From the NCBI RefSeq assembly GCF_008801405.1, contig NZ_VZPV01000001.1:2666001-2730000 (forward strand): a stretch of DNA of 64,000 bases, given 5' to 3'. Source of the DNA: Ralstonia insidiosa. GTDB taxonomy: Bacteria > Pseudomonadota > Gammaproteobacteria > Burkholderiales > Burkholderiaceae. The translations under genes were made by a program, and so were the position numbers. The notes beneath the pieces were generated by a model, which saw only the letters and a list, made by a program, of their open reading frames with translations, did no database searches and had not been told where the DNA came from. Of the stretch, positions 51,161 to 59,721 are shown one piece after another; the first letter of the stretch is position 1, and every line of letters begins with the position of its first letter.

Positions 51161-52402
51161 CTAACGCGCCCGCGCCTCCAAGCGGCGCATCCAAGCCGTG
51201 GTTACCGCCCATAACCCCAGCGCGGCCACACTGATGCCCGCGCCCAAGAGGCACACGCCCGACCACCCCGCCCACGCATACATCGCCGTCGAGGTCATCG
51301 CCCCGAGCCCGCTGCCGGCCGCGTAGAACAGCATGTAGGCGCCGACCAGCCGGCTGTGCGCCTCCGGGTGCAAACGAAAGATCAGGCTCTGGTTGAGCAC
51401 GTGAACTGCCTGCCCACCCAGATCAAGCAGGATGACACCAACGATGAGCCAGGCCAGATGCTGCAAGCCCAACCCCAACGGCACCCACGCAATCAGCAGC
51501 AACCCCAGCGCGACGGCGGTGGCCGGTTGCGCCCAACCCCGGTCTGCCAAACGCCCCGCACGTGCCGCCGCCATCGCTCCAACCGCCCCCACCAGCCCGA
51601 ACATGCCAATAACCGCCGTCGAAAACGCATACGGCGGCGCGCTCAACGCCAATGCCAGCGCGCTCCAGAACACGCTGAATGCGGCAAACATCAACAAGCC
51701 GATCAGCCCACGCACCTGCAGCACACGTTCGGTCCGTAGCAATTGCCACATCGAGCGGAGCAGCGCGCCGTAGCGCATGGGCGCGGCAGCCATCGCCGGT
51801 GCTGGCAACCAGCGCCACAACGCGGCCAGCATCGTCACCGAGATTACCGCCGACACGGCATACACCGCGCGCCAGCCCCAGGCGTCTGCAATGACGCCCG
51901 CCGCCGCCCGCGCAAGGAGCAAGCCGATCACCACACCACCCTGCACCACGCCGAGCACGCGGCCGCGCTCGGCCGCCGGCGCCAACGCTGCGGCGCAGGC
52001 GATCAAACCTTGCGTCATCGCCGTTCCCAGCAGGCCAACGCTTAGCATGCCCAGCAACAGCGGCCAACGCGTTTGCGCGAGGCTTACACCCAGCAGCGCC
52101 GAGGCCAGCAATACAAGTTGAGCCAACAGCAGCGGCTTGCGTGGCCAACGGTCGCCCAGCGGTACAACCAGCACCAACGCCAGCGCGCACCCCGCCTGCG
52201 TTGCGCCGATGATGCCGCCGGCCCGGGCATCGCTGAGCGCAAAGTCGCGGGTCAGCGCATCGAGCAGCGGCTGCGCAAAGTAGACGTTGGCCACGCTGAC
52301 CGCCGCACACGTCGCCAGCATGGCAACCCAAGCCCGCGGCAAAGCGCCTGCAGGCACAGCGCCCTCTCCAGGCAAATCAGTATCAAGAGAATCGACAGAC
52401 AC
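51161..52402 (-). CDS. MFS transporter (DHA1-like)
   Basis: A 413-residue carrier with 12 hydrophobic helices. It contains NVYFAQPLLDALTRDFALSDA near the N-terminus and the cytoplasmic loop PLGDRWPRKPLLL between helices 2 and 3, as in drug/proton antiporters. The start is a GTG (VSVDSLD) preceded by GGGTGG; an upstream reading frame through the palindrome is less likely. It is divergent from an HxlR regulator with a 27-bp palindrome next to its start, so its expression is probably controlled by that regulator. The substrate is unknown. Confidence 0.87.
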   Translation of the reverse strand: MSVDSLDTDLPGEGAVPAGALPRAWVAMLATCAAVSVANVYFAQPLLDALTRDFALSDARAGGIIGATQAGCALALVLVVPLGDRWPRKPLLLAQLVLLASALLGVSLAQTRWPLLLGMLSVGLLGTAMTQGLIACAAALAPAAERGRVLGVVQGGVVIGLLLARAAAGVIADAWGWRAVYAVSAVISVTMLAALWRWLPAPAMAAAPMRYGALLRSMWQLLRTERVLQVRGLIGLLMFAAFSVFWSALALALSAPPYAFSTAVIGMFGLVGAVGAMAAARAGRLADRGWAQPATAVALGLLLIAWVPLGLGLQHLAWLIVGVILLDLGGQAVHVLNQSLIFRLHPEAHSRLVGAYMLFYAAGSGLGAMTSTAMYAWAGWSGVCLLGAGISVAALGLWAVTTAWMRRLEARAR

Positions 52403-52410
52403 GCACCACC

Positions 52411-52437
52411 CATCTAGTTTTAATTTAAAACTAGATG
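52411..52437. promoter_or_regulatory. 27-bp palindrome in the MFS/HxlR divergent region, operator candidate
   Basis: CATCTAGTTTTAA and its exact complement flank one central T, giving 13-bp perfect arms. The element sits 8 bp before the MFS start and 66 bp before the HxlR start, and a further CTAG-containing half-site (GAGTCTAG) follows. A dimeric regulator such as the adjacent HxlR protein bound here would control the transporter. Its AT content is far above the local average. Confidence 0.65.
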
Positions 52438-52503
52438 AGTCTAGACAGACTTGTTTTATCATGCAACCACTTGATCGACACGGCCATTCATGGCCAATGG
52501 ACC

Positions 52504-52965
52504 ATGGTTCAACGCAAACGCTTCGATGACTCCACCTGCCCCGTTGCGCGCGCGCTCGATGTGATCGGTGACCGCTGGATGCTGCTGATCGTGCGGGACG
52601 CATTCGACGGCCTGCGCCGCTTCAGTGAGTTCCAGAAGAGCACCGGCGCGGCCCGCAACATCCTGGCCGACCGCCTGCGGCTACTGGTTGAGCACGACAT
52701 CTTTGCCGTTGCCCCGGCTTCCGATGGCACGGCGTATCAGGAGTACGTGCTGACCCCCAGGGGCGAGGCGCTCTTCCCTTTGGTCGTGGGTCTGCGGCAA
52801 TGGGGGGAAGCGCATCTGTTTGCGCGGGGCGAGAAGCACTCCGTACTGATCGAAAAGCAAACGGAACAACCGCTCGCGCCGATGCAGCCCGTGGCCCGTG
52901 ACGGCCGTGCGATACGGGCCGCAGAAACTGAGGTGAGGAAGGTGGCGATCAAAGCGCGCAGCTAG
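52504..52965 (+). CDS. HxlR family transcriptional regulator
   Basis: A 153-residue winged-helix regulator: STCPVARALDVIGDRWMLLIVRDAFDG is the HxlR signature, with the conserved Cys in the STCPV position, and RRFSEFQKSTGAARNILADRLRLL contains the recognition helix. HxlR proteins act as dimers, often sensing electrophiles through that Cys. Divergent from the MFS carrier gene with a shared palindrome. The start MVQRKRF was chosen; 69 bp of open frame upstream overlaps the control region. Confidence 0.9.
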   Translation: MVQRKRFDDSTCPVARALDVIGDRWMLLIVRDAFDGLRRFSEFQKSTGAARNILADRLRLLVEHDIFAVAPASDGTAYQEYVLTPRGEALFPLVVGLRQWGEAHLFARGEKHSVLIEKQTEQPLAPMQPVARDGRAIRAAETEVRKVAIKARS

Positions 52966-52981
52966 GCTGCGATGCCAAAGA

Positions 52982-53010
52982 AAAAGCCCCGAACCAGTCG
53001 GGGCTTTTTT
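52982..53010. terminator. Bidirectional terminator between the HxlR gene and tRNA-Cys
   Basis: The 7-bp stem GCCCCGA/TCGGGGC with a 5-base loop has A5 on one side and T6 on the other, so it can serve both the HxlR gene and the minus-strand tRNA transcript. Confidence 0.9.
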
Positions 53011-53016
53011 GCATTC

Positions 53017-53090
53017 TGGAGGCGGAGGCCGGAATCGAACCGGCGTACACGGCTTTGCAGGCCGCTGCATAACCACTTTGCTACCCCGCC
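53017..53090 (-). tRNA. tRNA-Cys (GCA)
   Basis: A 74-nt tRNA including CCA on the minus strand. The acceptor GGCGGGG pairs with CTCCGCC, the anticodon arm CGGCCTGCAAAGCCG exposes GCA, and the T arm is GCCGGTTCGATTCCGGC. It is last in the order tRNA-Gly, tRNA-Gly, tRNA-Cys downstream of pgsA. Confidence 0.97.
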
Positions 53091-53182
53091 AAGGGCTCAA
53101 CACCGCATTGTAGCAATTCGTGAAGAACCGCGTGGTTGCCGTGCCGATAAAGAAAAAGGGAAGCAAGGCTTCCCTTCGGGAT

Positions 53183-53258
53183 TGGAGCGGGAAACGAGGC
53201 TCGAACTCGCGACCTCAACCTTGGCAAGGTTGCGCTCTACCAACTGAGCTATTCCCGC
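53183..53258 (-). tRNA. tRNA-Gly (GCC), copy 2 in reading order
   Basis: A 76-nt tRNA including CCA. The acceptor GCGGGAA pairs with TTCCCGC, the D arm is AGCTCAGTTGGTAGAGC, the anticodon arm CAACCTTGCCAAGGTTG exposes GCC, and the T arm is CGCGAGTTCGAGCCTCG. It is identical to the copy at 53312. Confidence 0.97.
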
Positions 53259-53311
53259 GTAACCGGTTATGCCGCCGCGCCATCACATCAACACGGCCAC
53301 ACATTTCAAAC

Positions 53312-53387
53312 TGGAGCGGGAAACGAGGCTCGAACTCGCGACCTCAACCTTGGCAAGGTTGCGCTCTACCAACTGAGCTATTCCCGC
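53312..53387 (-). tRNA. tRNA-Gly (GCC), copy 1 in reading order
   Basis: Same 76-nt sequence as the copy at 53183; the two lie 53 bp apart as a tandem pair, probably from duplication to raise tRNA-Gly dosage. Confidence 0.97.
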
Positions 53388-53533
53388 ATTTTGGCTACCA
53401 GCACTGCCGTACAACTTTTGTGCTGCCAGACCCTGACTTTTACATCAGCTCGTCACATCGCTGCAACGAGAAAGAGATTATGGCAAAAAAGAATCGCGCT
53501 CGTCAACACTTTTGCGCAAGAGTTTTTGCAGGC

Positions 53534-54109
53534 TCATTTTGCGCGCTCGCGGATCTGCGGCCAGGCGAGCTTCATGTAGTACGCCATCGACCACAGCGTG
53601 AGCACCGCTGCCACATAGATTAGCCAAGTCCCCCACACATGCGCGTCGATCACGTCGAGCAGCTTGCCCTCGAACAACAGCAGCGGAATCGCGATCATCT
53701 GGAAGGTCGTCTTCAGCTTGCCGAGCATATTGACGGCGACGCTCTTTGACGCGCCGATCTGCGCCATCCACTCGCGCAGCGCCGAGATGGTGATCTCGCG
53801 GCCGATGATGATCAACGCGACGATGTCCGAGACACGGCCCAACGCCAGCAGTACCAGCAGCGCAGCGGCCACCATCAGCTTGTCGGCCACCGGATCGAGA
53901 AAGGCACCGAACGATGAAGTCTGGTTCCAGCGGCGCGCGAGAAAGCCATCGAACCAATCGGTCAGTGCCGCGACGATAAAGAACACCGCGGCCGTCAGGT
54001 TCTTGGCGGGCAGCGCCATCCAAGTGTCCGGCAGGTAGAACACGCCCACCACCAGCGGGATCATGGCCACACGCAGCCAGGTCAGGAGGATCGGGAAATT
54101 GAAAGGCAT
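53534..54109 (-). CDS. pgsA: CDP-diacylglycerol--glycerol-3-phosphate 3-phosphatidyltransferase
   Basis: A 191-residue membrane enzyme that makes phosphatidylglycerol phosphate. The CDP-alcohol phosphatidyltransferase motif is intact: DWFDGFLARRWNQTSSFGAF continuing LDPVADK, i.e. D-x2-DG-x2-AR-x8-G-x3-D-x3-D. Four to six hydrophobic helices are visible. The start MPFNFPILLTWLR matches homologues; an upstream codon would add six residues. It precedes the tRNA-Gly/Gly/Cys genes and follows uvrC by 69 bp, the common proteobacterial uvrC-pgsA-tRNA order. Confidence 0.95.
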   Translation of the reverse strand: MPFNFPILLTWLRVAMIPLVVGVFYLPDTWMALPAKNLTAAVFFIVAALTDWFDGFLARRWNQTSSFGAFLDPVADKLMVAAALLVLLALGRVSDIVALIIIGREITISALREWMAQIGASKSVAVNMLGKLKTTFQMIAIPLLLFEGKLLDVIDAHVWGTWLIYVAAVLTLWSMAYYMKLAWPQIRERAK

Positions 54110-54178
54110 GGCAAGTCGAGAAAACAACTACTGCGCCGGGTCATGCGCCGGCGCGGCAAGATGGGGCATTGTCGCCGA

Positions 54179-56152
54179 TCAATGCAGCTGGCGGTAGATT
54201 TCTTCGGCCAGGGTCTGGGAGATGCCCTCCACCGTGGCCAGCTCATCCACGCTGGCAGACATGACGCCGCGCAAGCCGCCGAAGCGCGCCAGCAGCCGCT
54301 GCCGGCGCTTGGCGCCGATGCCTTCGATCTCTTCCAGCCGCGACGTATTGCGTGCCTTCGCCCGCTTGGCGCGCATGCCGGTGATGGCAAAACGGTGTGC
54401 TTCGTCACGAATCTGCGCGACCAGCATCAGCGCGGCGCTGCCCTGCCCCAGCTCCAGCGATGGGCGGCCGTCGGCAAAGACCAGCGTTTCCAGGCCAACC
54501 TTGCGGCCCTCGCCCTTGGCCACGCCGACCAGCAAGCCGATGTCGAGCCCCAGCTCTTCAAACACTTGGCGCGCGACTTCCACCTGCCCCTTGCCGCCGT
54601 CGATCAGCACGATGGTCGGCATACTGGGTGTGTCTTCGCCTGCCTGCTCGACGATCTTCTGGTAGCGGCGGGTGAGCACCTGGCGCATGGCCGCGTAGTC
54701 GTCGCCGGGGGTGATGTCCTGGATGTTGTAGCGGCGGTACTCGCCGTTCTGCATGGCGTGGCTGTGGAACACCACGCACGAGGCCTGTGTGGCCTCGCCG
54801 GCAGTGTGGCTGATGTCGAAGCACTCGACGCGCAGGGCGGCGAGGTCTTCCAGATCGATGCCGATGGTCTCGGCCAGTGCGCGCGTGCGGGCTTGCTGAC
54901 TGCCCTGCTCGGAGAGACGGCGCATCAGAGAAAGCTCAGCACCCTTCTCGGCCATCTCCAGCCACGCGCGACGCCCACCCTGCGGCTGGCGCACGACCGA
55001 CACGCGGCGCCCAGCCTGTTCAGCCAGTGCGTCGATCAGCTCAGTCGCGTGGATCGGGTGGCTGACCACCAGCACGGGCGGCACGAACTGGTCCAGATAG
55101 TGCTGCGCGACGAATGCCTCGAGGATGTCGCTGGCCATGCGCTCCGGATCGCGCGCCGCATCGGTTGCAGCAGCAACCTCGGCTTCCACGTCTTCACCGA
55201 CGATGGCGGCGCCATCCTCCACGTGAGTCGGAAAATAGGCCTTGTCGCCCAGATGCCGGCCGCCGCGCACCATCGCCAGGTTCACGCAGGCGTGACCACC
55301 CTTGATGGCCACGGCGAGGATGTCGATGTCGCTGGCCTGTCCCACCTCTTCCACCGATTGCTGCGTGAGCACGGTCGACAGCGCGCCGATCTGGTCGCGC
55401 ACGACGGCGGCCTGCTCGAACTGAAGCGCCTCTGAATAGCGCTGCATCTTGTTTTGCAGCGTCTGCATGACTTCGTCCTGACGACCTTGCAGGAACCCGG
55501 CTGCGTTGGCGACGTCGCGGGCGTAGTCCTCAGGGCTGATCGCCTGCACGCAAGGGCCGCTGCAGCGATGGATTTGATGCAGCAGGCACGGGCGCGTGCG
55601 GTTGTTGAAGACGGTGTCTTCGCACGTGCGCAACTGGAACACCTTCTGCAGGATCTGCATGCTCTCGCGCACTGCATGCGCACTCGGGAACGGACCGAAG
55701 TACTGGTGTTTGCGATCGGTCGCGCCGCGGTAATACGCCATGCGCGGATACGCATGCTGCGTGAGCTTGAGATACGGATACGACTTGTCGTCGCGAAACA
55801 GGATGTTGTAGCGCGGCGCCAGTGCCTTGATGAGGTTGTTCTCGAGCAGCAGCGCCTCGGCCTCGCTGCGCACGACGGTGGTGTCGATGCGGGCGATCTT
55901 CGCCACCATCATCGCAATACGCGGTGACAGCAGCGTCTTGTTGAAGTAGCTGGAGACACGCTTCTTCAGGTCACGCGCCTTGCCGACGTAGAGCACATTG
56001 CCCTGCGCATCAAAGTAGCGATAGACGCCGGGCAGGTTCGGTAGGCGCGCGATGGTCGCTTTCGCGTCGAAATCGGGCACATTCGCGGCTGCGCTGGGTT
56101 CAACGCTCTCGGGCGTCTCAGGAAGATCGGGGGGCGTGGGGTCGGACGGCAT
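54179..56152 (-). CDS. uvrC: Excinuclease ABC subunit C
   Basis: A 657-residue UvrC, which makes both incisions in nucleotide excision repair. The N-terminal GIY-YIG domain (GVYRYFDAQGNVLYVGKARD) makes the 3' cut; a UVR domain (EALQFEQAAVVRDQIGAL), the RNase H-like domain making the 5' cut (ECFDISHTAGEATQASCVVF, LIDGGKGQVEVA), and a C-terminal helix-hairpin-helix pair (LEEIEGIGAKRRQRLLARFG) follow. The N-terminus has a short acidic-Pro extension before the GIY domain. Its 5' end is divergent from earP. Confidence 0.96.
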   Translation of the reverse strand: MPSDPTPPDLPETPESVEPSAAANVPDFDAKATIARLPNLPGVYRYFDAQGNVLYVGKARDLKKRVSSYFNKTLLSPRIAMMVAKIARIDTTVVRSEAEALLLENNLIKALAPRYNILFRDDKSYPYLKLTQHAYPRMAYYRGATDRKHQYFGPFPSAHAVRESMQILQKVFQLRTCEDTVFNNRTRPCLLHQIHRCSGPCVQAISPEDYARDVANAAGFLQGRQDEVMQTLQNKMQRYSEALQFEQAAVVRDQIGALSTVLTQQSVEEVGQASDIDILAVAIKGGHACVNLAMVRGGRHLGDKAYFPTHVEDGAAIVGEDVEAEVAAATDAARDPERMASDILEAFVAQHYLDQFVPPVLVVSHPIHATELIDALAEQAGRRVSVVRQPQGGRRAWLEMAEKGAELSLMRRLSEQGSQQARTRALAETIGIDLEDLAALRVECFDISHTAGEATQASCVVFHSHAMQNGEYRRYNIQDITPGDDYAAMRQVLTRRYQKIVEQAGEDTPSMPTIVLIDGGKGQVEVARQVFEELGLDIGLLVGVAKGEGRKVGLETLVFADGRPSLELGQGSAALMLVAQIRDEAHRFAITGMRAKRAKARNTSRLEEIEGIGAKRRQRLLARFGGLRGVMSASVDELATVEGISQTLAEEIYRQLH

Positions 56153-56237
56153 GGCGTTTGCAGGCTCAGAGGGCGTCAGTGTAGAACAAGCCGCCGACTA
56201 CAATGTCGGCCTTCTCCGGCCTTCCCCGCTTCACCCC

Positions 56238-57428
56238 ATGCGCACCATCACCTCCTGGGATCTCTTCTGCTGCGTCGTCGACAACTACGGCGACATCGGC
56301 GTGTGCTGGCGCCTGGCCCGGCAGCTCGCACAGGAGCACGGCCACACCGTCAGGCTGTGGGTCGACGATCTGCGCTCGTTCGAGAAACTCTGCCCCGCTG
56401 TTGATGTGGCTGCCGAAGCGCAGCGCGTCTCGGGTGTCGATATCCGCCACTGGGGCGACGATGCCCAGGTCGCCGCGCTACTCGCCGCGGATGCGCACCC
56501 CGCGCCGCATGACGTGGTGGTTGGGGCCTTTGCGTGTGCCGTCCCGGAGCCCATTCTGCAGGGCATGGCCGAGCAGGCAGCCCAGGGCACGGCGCCTGTC
56601 TGGATCAACCTGGAATATCTCAGTGCAGAAAACTGGGTGGCCGAATTCCACGCGCTGCCATCGCCACATCCAAGCGGGCAGACCAGACACTTCTTCTTTC
56701 CAGGCTTTGCACGCAACACAGGCGGCGTGCTGCGCGAATCGCACCTCGGCGCGCAGCGCACGACATTCAACGCCAGCCCGGCAGCACATCAGGCGTTGTG
56801 GCATCGCCTTGGGGTTGACGACCTGATGCGCGACAACCCCAACGCGCTGCGCGTGAGCCTATTTGCGTACGCCAACCCGGCCCTGCCGACGCTGGTTGCC
56901 CAATGGGAGGCCTCCCCAGAGCCGTTGATCTGCCTGGTGCCCGAGGGCTTGGCCGCTACGCAGATCGCCGACTTGCTCGGTAACACCGGTGCCGCCAAAA
57001 CAGGTGCGCGCTGGACGCGCGGCCAACTGACCGTGGCCGTCGTGCCGTTTGTGCCGCAAGAACACTACGACCCCCTGCTGTGGGCGTGCGACATCAACTT
57101 TGTGCGCGGCGAGGATTCCTTCGTACGCGCCCAATGGGCGCTGCAGCCCTTTGTCTGGCACATCTACCCGCAAAGCGACGATGTGCACCTCACCAAGCTG
57201 GGCGCCTTTCTGGCTCGCTATACACCAGCGCTGGCGGAAACCGACGCCAACATCCTCATCGCCTTCTGGCACGCATGGAATGGTGCGCCCGCGTCACTCA
57301 ATTGGGCCGAGTTTGCCGCCATTGCTCCCCGCCTGCGCGTACGGGCCATCACCTGGGAGCAAAGCCTGATGCAACTGGGTGATCTCGCCGCGAATTTGGT
57401 GGCATTTTGCGAAAAACAGGTAAAATAG
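56238..57428 (+). CDS. earP: EF-P arginine rhamnosyltransferase EarP
   Basis: A 396-residue glycosyltransferase that puts rhamnose from dTDP-L-rhamnose on Arg32 of EF-P. Family features include SWDLFCCVVDNYGDIGVCWR at the N-terminus, WINLEYLSAENWVAEFHALPS, FFFPGFARNTGGVLRE, and VPFVPQEHYDPLLWACDINFVRGEDSFVRAQWA, which contains the dTDP-rhamnose binding residues. It directly precedes efp, the normal arrangement for this pathway. The start MRTITSWD was chosen; upstream reading frame overlaps the uvrC start and is not coding. Confidence 0.95.
   Translation: MRTITSWDLFCCVVDNYGDIGVCWRLARQLAQEHGHTVRLWVDDLRSFEKLCPAVDVAAEAQRVSGVDIRHWGDDAQVAALLAADAHPAPHDVVVGAFACAVPEPILQGMAEQAAQGTAPVWINLEYLSAENWVAEFHALPSPHPSGQTRHFFFPGFARNTGGVLRESHLGAQRTTFNASPAAHQALWHRLGVDDLMRDNPNALRVSLFAYANPALPTLVAQWEASPEPLICLVPEGLAATQIADLLGNTGAAKTGARWTRGQLTVAVVPFVPQEHYDPLLWACDINFVRGEDSFVRAQWALQPFVWHIYPQSDDVHLTKLGAFLARYTPALAETDANILIAFWHAWNGAPASLNWAEFAAIAPRLRVRAITWEQSLMQLGDLAANLVAFCEKQVK
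57421..57426 (+). promoter_or_regulatory. -10 candidate for efp at the end of earP
   Basis: A TAAAAT hexamer forms the last codons of earP, in an AT-rich stretch about 115 bp before efp; it could let efp be transcribed more strongly than earP. The -35 is weak. Confidence 0.35.
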
Positions 57429-57542
57429 CGGGCTGATTTGTATGCGGCCCCGGCTCTGACCTGGTTCGCGCGACCTGAGGGTATCGCGCGGTGCTTCGTT
57501 GCTTGGCGCGCATCGAACCCTCTTACTCTCAGGAACTGTGAA

Positions 57543-58133
57543 ATGGCTTTGAAAATCGCGCAAGAACTCCGCACCGGCAACGTGTTTATGTGGGGCCCTC
57601 CCGGCAAGAGCCAAGAGGCGCTGGTTGTGCTCAAGACCGAGTACAGCCGCTCTGGCCGTCAAGGCGCTGTCGTCAAAATGAAGTACAAGAACCTGCTGAA
57701 CGGCGCTGGTGGTGAGTGGGTATTCAGCGCTGACGACAAGCTGGATCAAGTCATCCTGGACAAGAAGGAAGCCGAGTACTCCTACTTCGATGGCACGAAC
57801 TACGTGTTCATGAACATGGCGACCGGAGAGCAGTACGAGCTCAGCGCCGAAAACATGGGCAGCGCGCTGAACTATCTGCAAGACGGCATGCAAGTGGAAG
57901 TGACGCTGTACAACGATGCCCCCCTCTCGGTGGAACTGCCGACCACGGTTGTCCGCGAAATCGTCTACACGGAACCGGCTGTCAAGGGCGACACGTCGTC
58001 GGGCAAGGTGCTGAAAGCCGCGCGCATCAACGACAACGAAGAATTCACGATCATGGTCCCGCTGTTCTGCAACATCGGCGAGAAGATCGAAATCGACACA
58101 CGTACGGACGAGTACAAGAGCCGCGCCAAGTAA
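57543..58133 (+). CDS. efp: Elongation factor P (EarP-type, with a loop insertion)
   Basis: A 196-residue EF-P, which rescues ribosomes stalled at polyproline. The modified loop is SRSGRQGAVVKMK with Arg39, equivalent to Arg32 of Pseudomonas and Shewanella EF-P. Compared with the usual 185-188 residues, two extra residues are at the N-terminus and about five in the loop just before the modified strand (FMWGPPGKSQEALVVLK), plus a few near ARINDNEEFTIMVPLF. The C-terminal VPLFCNIGEKIEIDTRTDEY is standard. earP lies just upstream and a terminator follows. The ATG has AGGAACTG upstream. Confidence 0.95.
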   Translation: MALKIAQELRTGNVFMWGPPGKSQEALVVLKTEYSRSGRQGAVVKMKYKNLLNGAGGEWVFSADDKLDQVILDKKEAEYSYFDGTNYVFMNMATGEQYELSAENMGSALNYLQDGMQVEVTLYNDAPLSVELPTTVVREIVYTEPAVKGDTSSGKVLKAARINDNEEFTIMVPLFCNIGEKIEIDTRTDEYKSRAK

Positions 58134-58149
58134 GCTGGCGCCGCACCAA

Positions 58150-58179
58150 CAAAAAAGGCAGCTTCGCGCTGCCTTTTTG
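58150..58179 (+). terminator. Intrinsic terminator after efp
   Basis: The stem GGCAGC/GCTGCC with a TTCGC loop, framed by A6 and T5, lies about 24 bp after the efp stop. The symmetric A/T runs make it usable from both sides, also for the nagZ operon. Confidence 0.9.
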
Positions 58180-58231
58180 TTGCCTGTGAGAAACGCAGCA
58201 GGCATGCAGCCTGCCATCGCCTCTCTACGCT

Positions 58232-59284
58232 TTACGCGATCAGCCGGGCCTCACGCAGGGTACGCAGGGCCTGCTTGTAGGCCGATTGCTGCTGCAGCTT
58301 CGACCAGTCCTTGATTGCCCTGCCGCCAAACAGCCGACGCACGCGTCGCTGCGAAGCTTTGCCCATCGCCACATCCAGCTCACCCAGCAGGCGATCGGCC
58401 TTGTCCGGCGCATTGCAGATCAGCACCATGTCGCAGCCCGCAGCCAGCGCCGCACGGGCACCGTCCACCACAGAGCCCGCCACGCTCGCGCCTTCCATGC
58501 TCAGATCGTCGCTGAAGATCACGCCGTCGAAATTGAAATGGGCGCGCAGCATGTCCTGCAGCCAGAAGCGCGAGAAACCCGCCGGATTCGGATCGACGGC
58601 CGAATAGATGACGTGCGCCGGCATCACCGATTGCAGGCCGAGGCCCATCCAGCCATAGGGCTGGGCGTCGTCATTCAGGATGGCCTCCAGCGGGCGATCA
58701 TCCACCGGCACGGCAACGTGCGAATCAGCCTGGACATAGCCGTGGCCAGGGAAGTGCTTGCCGCAGTTGGCCATGCCCGCCAGGCGCAGGCCGAGCGTCA
58801 GATGGTTGGCGAGCATGGTCACCACGCGCGGGTCGCGGTGAAAGGCGCGGTCGCCAATGACGCTGCTGGTGCCGTAGTCGAGATCGAGTACCGGCGTGAA
58901 GCTGAGGTCGATATCGCACGCACGCAGTTCGGCGGCCAGCACGTAGCCGCATGCGGTGGCGGCGCGCGTGGCGGCCAGCACGTCTTTGTCCCACAGCTTG
59001 CCGAGGGCGCCCATGGCAGGCAGATGCGTGAAGCCGTCGGCCTTGGCACGCTGCACGCGGCCGCCTTCGTGGTCGATGCAGATCAGTACGTCGTCGCGAA
59101 TGGCGCGGATGGCCTGGGTGAGCGCCGTCAGTTGCGCACGGGATTCAAAGTTGCGCGCAAACAGGATCACACCGCCCGTCAGCGGGTGCGCGATGCGGCG
59201 GACATCGTCAGGCCCAAGCTGAAGGCCTGCCACGTCGAGGACGATCGGACCGGGGCGTTTCTGCGTCTTTGCTGTGGAATTCAT
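58232..59284 (-). CDS. nagZ: Beta-N-acetylhexosaminidase NagZ
   Basis: A 350-residue glycoside hydrolase family 3 enzyme, which cleaves GlcNAc from anhydro-muropeptides in cytoplasmic peptidoglycan recycling. Substrate-binding motif CGKHFPGHGYVQADSH and nucleophile Asp in GVIFSDDLSMEG are both present, as is IDHEGGRVQR. The start MNSTAKTQ overlaps the acpS stop (ATGA); earlier in-frame codons lie inside acpS. It is the last gene of the lepB-to-nagZ operon. Confidence 0.96.
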   Translation of the reverse strand: MNSTAKTQKRPGPIVLDVAGLQLGPDDVRRIAHPLTGGVILFARNFESRAQLTALTQAIRAIRDDVLICIDHEGGRVQRAKADGFTHLPAMGALGKLWDKDVLAATRAATACGYVLAAELRACDIDLSFTPVLDLDYGTSSVIGDRAFHRDPRVVTMLANHLTLGLRLAGMANCGKHFPGHGYVQADSHVAVPVDDRPLEAILNDDAQPYGWMGLGLQSVMPAHVIYSAVDPNPAGFSRFWLQDMLRAHFNFDGVIFSDDLSMEGASVAGSVVDGARAALAAGCDMVLICNAPDKADRLLGELDVAMGKASQRRVRRLFGGRAIKDWSKLQQQSAYKQALRTLREARLIA

Positions 59285-59721
59285 TCGGTGGGTTTCGTTT
59301 GCAACTCGGCGACGGCAAAGGCGACTGCGTAGTCGCGCTCGTCCGTCACGCTGATCTGGATATGGAGGCCATGCTGCGCAATCCAGTCGGCCAGTTCGCC
59401 GCTGTAGCGCACCACGGGTTGCCCGGAGGGCAAGTTGAGCGTCTGCACGGCGCGCCACGTCATCGGCCAACGCATGCCCAGGCCGATGGCCTTGGACACG
59501 GCTTCCTTGGCGGCAAAGCGCGTCGCCAGAAAGGCTAGCCCGCGGCGCTCGGAACGTGCCTTGCGGGCGTGGTAGACGCGCAGCTCATCGGCCCCAAGCA
59601 CCTTTTCGGCGAAGCGGCCGTTGGTCCGCTGCATCACGCCTTCGACACGCTCGATCTGGATGATGTCGGTCCCAATGCCGTAGATGGCACCGGAAACCGT
59701 GGTGGTGGCCTGCTCGTTCAT
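59281..59721 (-). CDS. acpS: Holo-[acyl-carrier-protein] synthase
   Basis: A 146-residue phosphopantetheinyl transferase of the AcpS type, which activates ACP using coenzyme A. Motifs are GIGTDIIQIERVE (metal Asp) and FLATRFAAKEAVSKAIG (Glu/Lys). It is some 20 residues longer than the E. coli protein through its N-terminus (MNEQATTTVSGAI) and central part. It overlaps pdxJ and nagZ by 4 bp each. Confidence 0.95.
   Translation of the reverse strand: MNEQATTTVSGAIYGIGTDIIQIERVEGVMQRTNGRFAEKVLGADELRVYHARKARSERRGLAFLATRFAAKEAVSKAIGLGMRWPMTWRAVQTLNLPSGQPVVRYSGELADWIAQHGLHIQISVTDERDYAVAFAVAELQTKPTE

Noticed and set aside
53183..53387. Tandem tRNA-Gly genes considered as an integration (att) site
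   Set aside because: The repeat is two complete tRNAs with no integrase or foreign segment between them; simple tandem duplication explains it.
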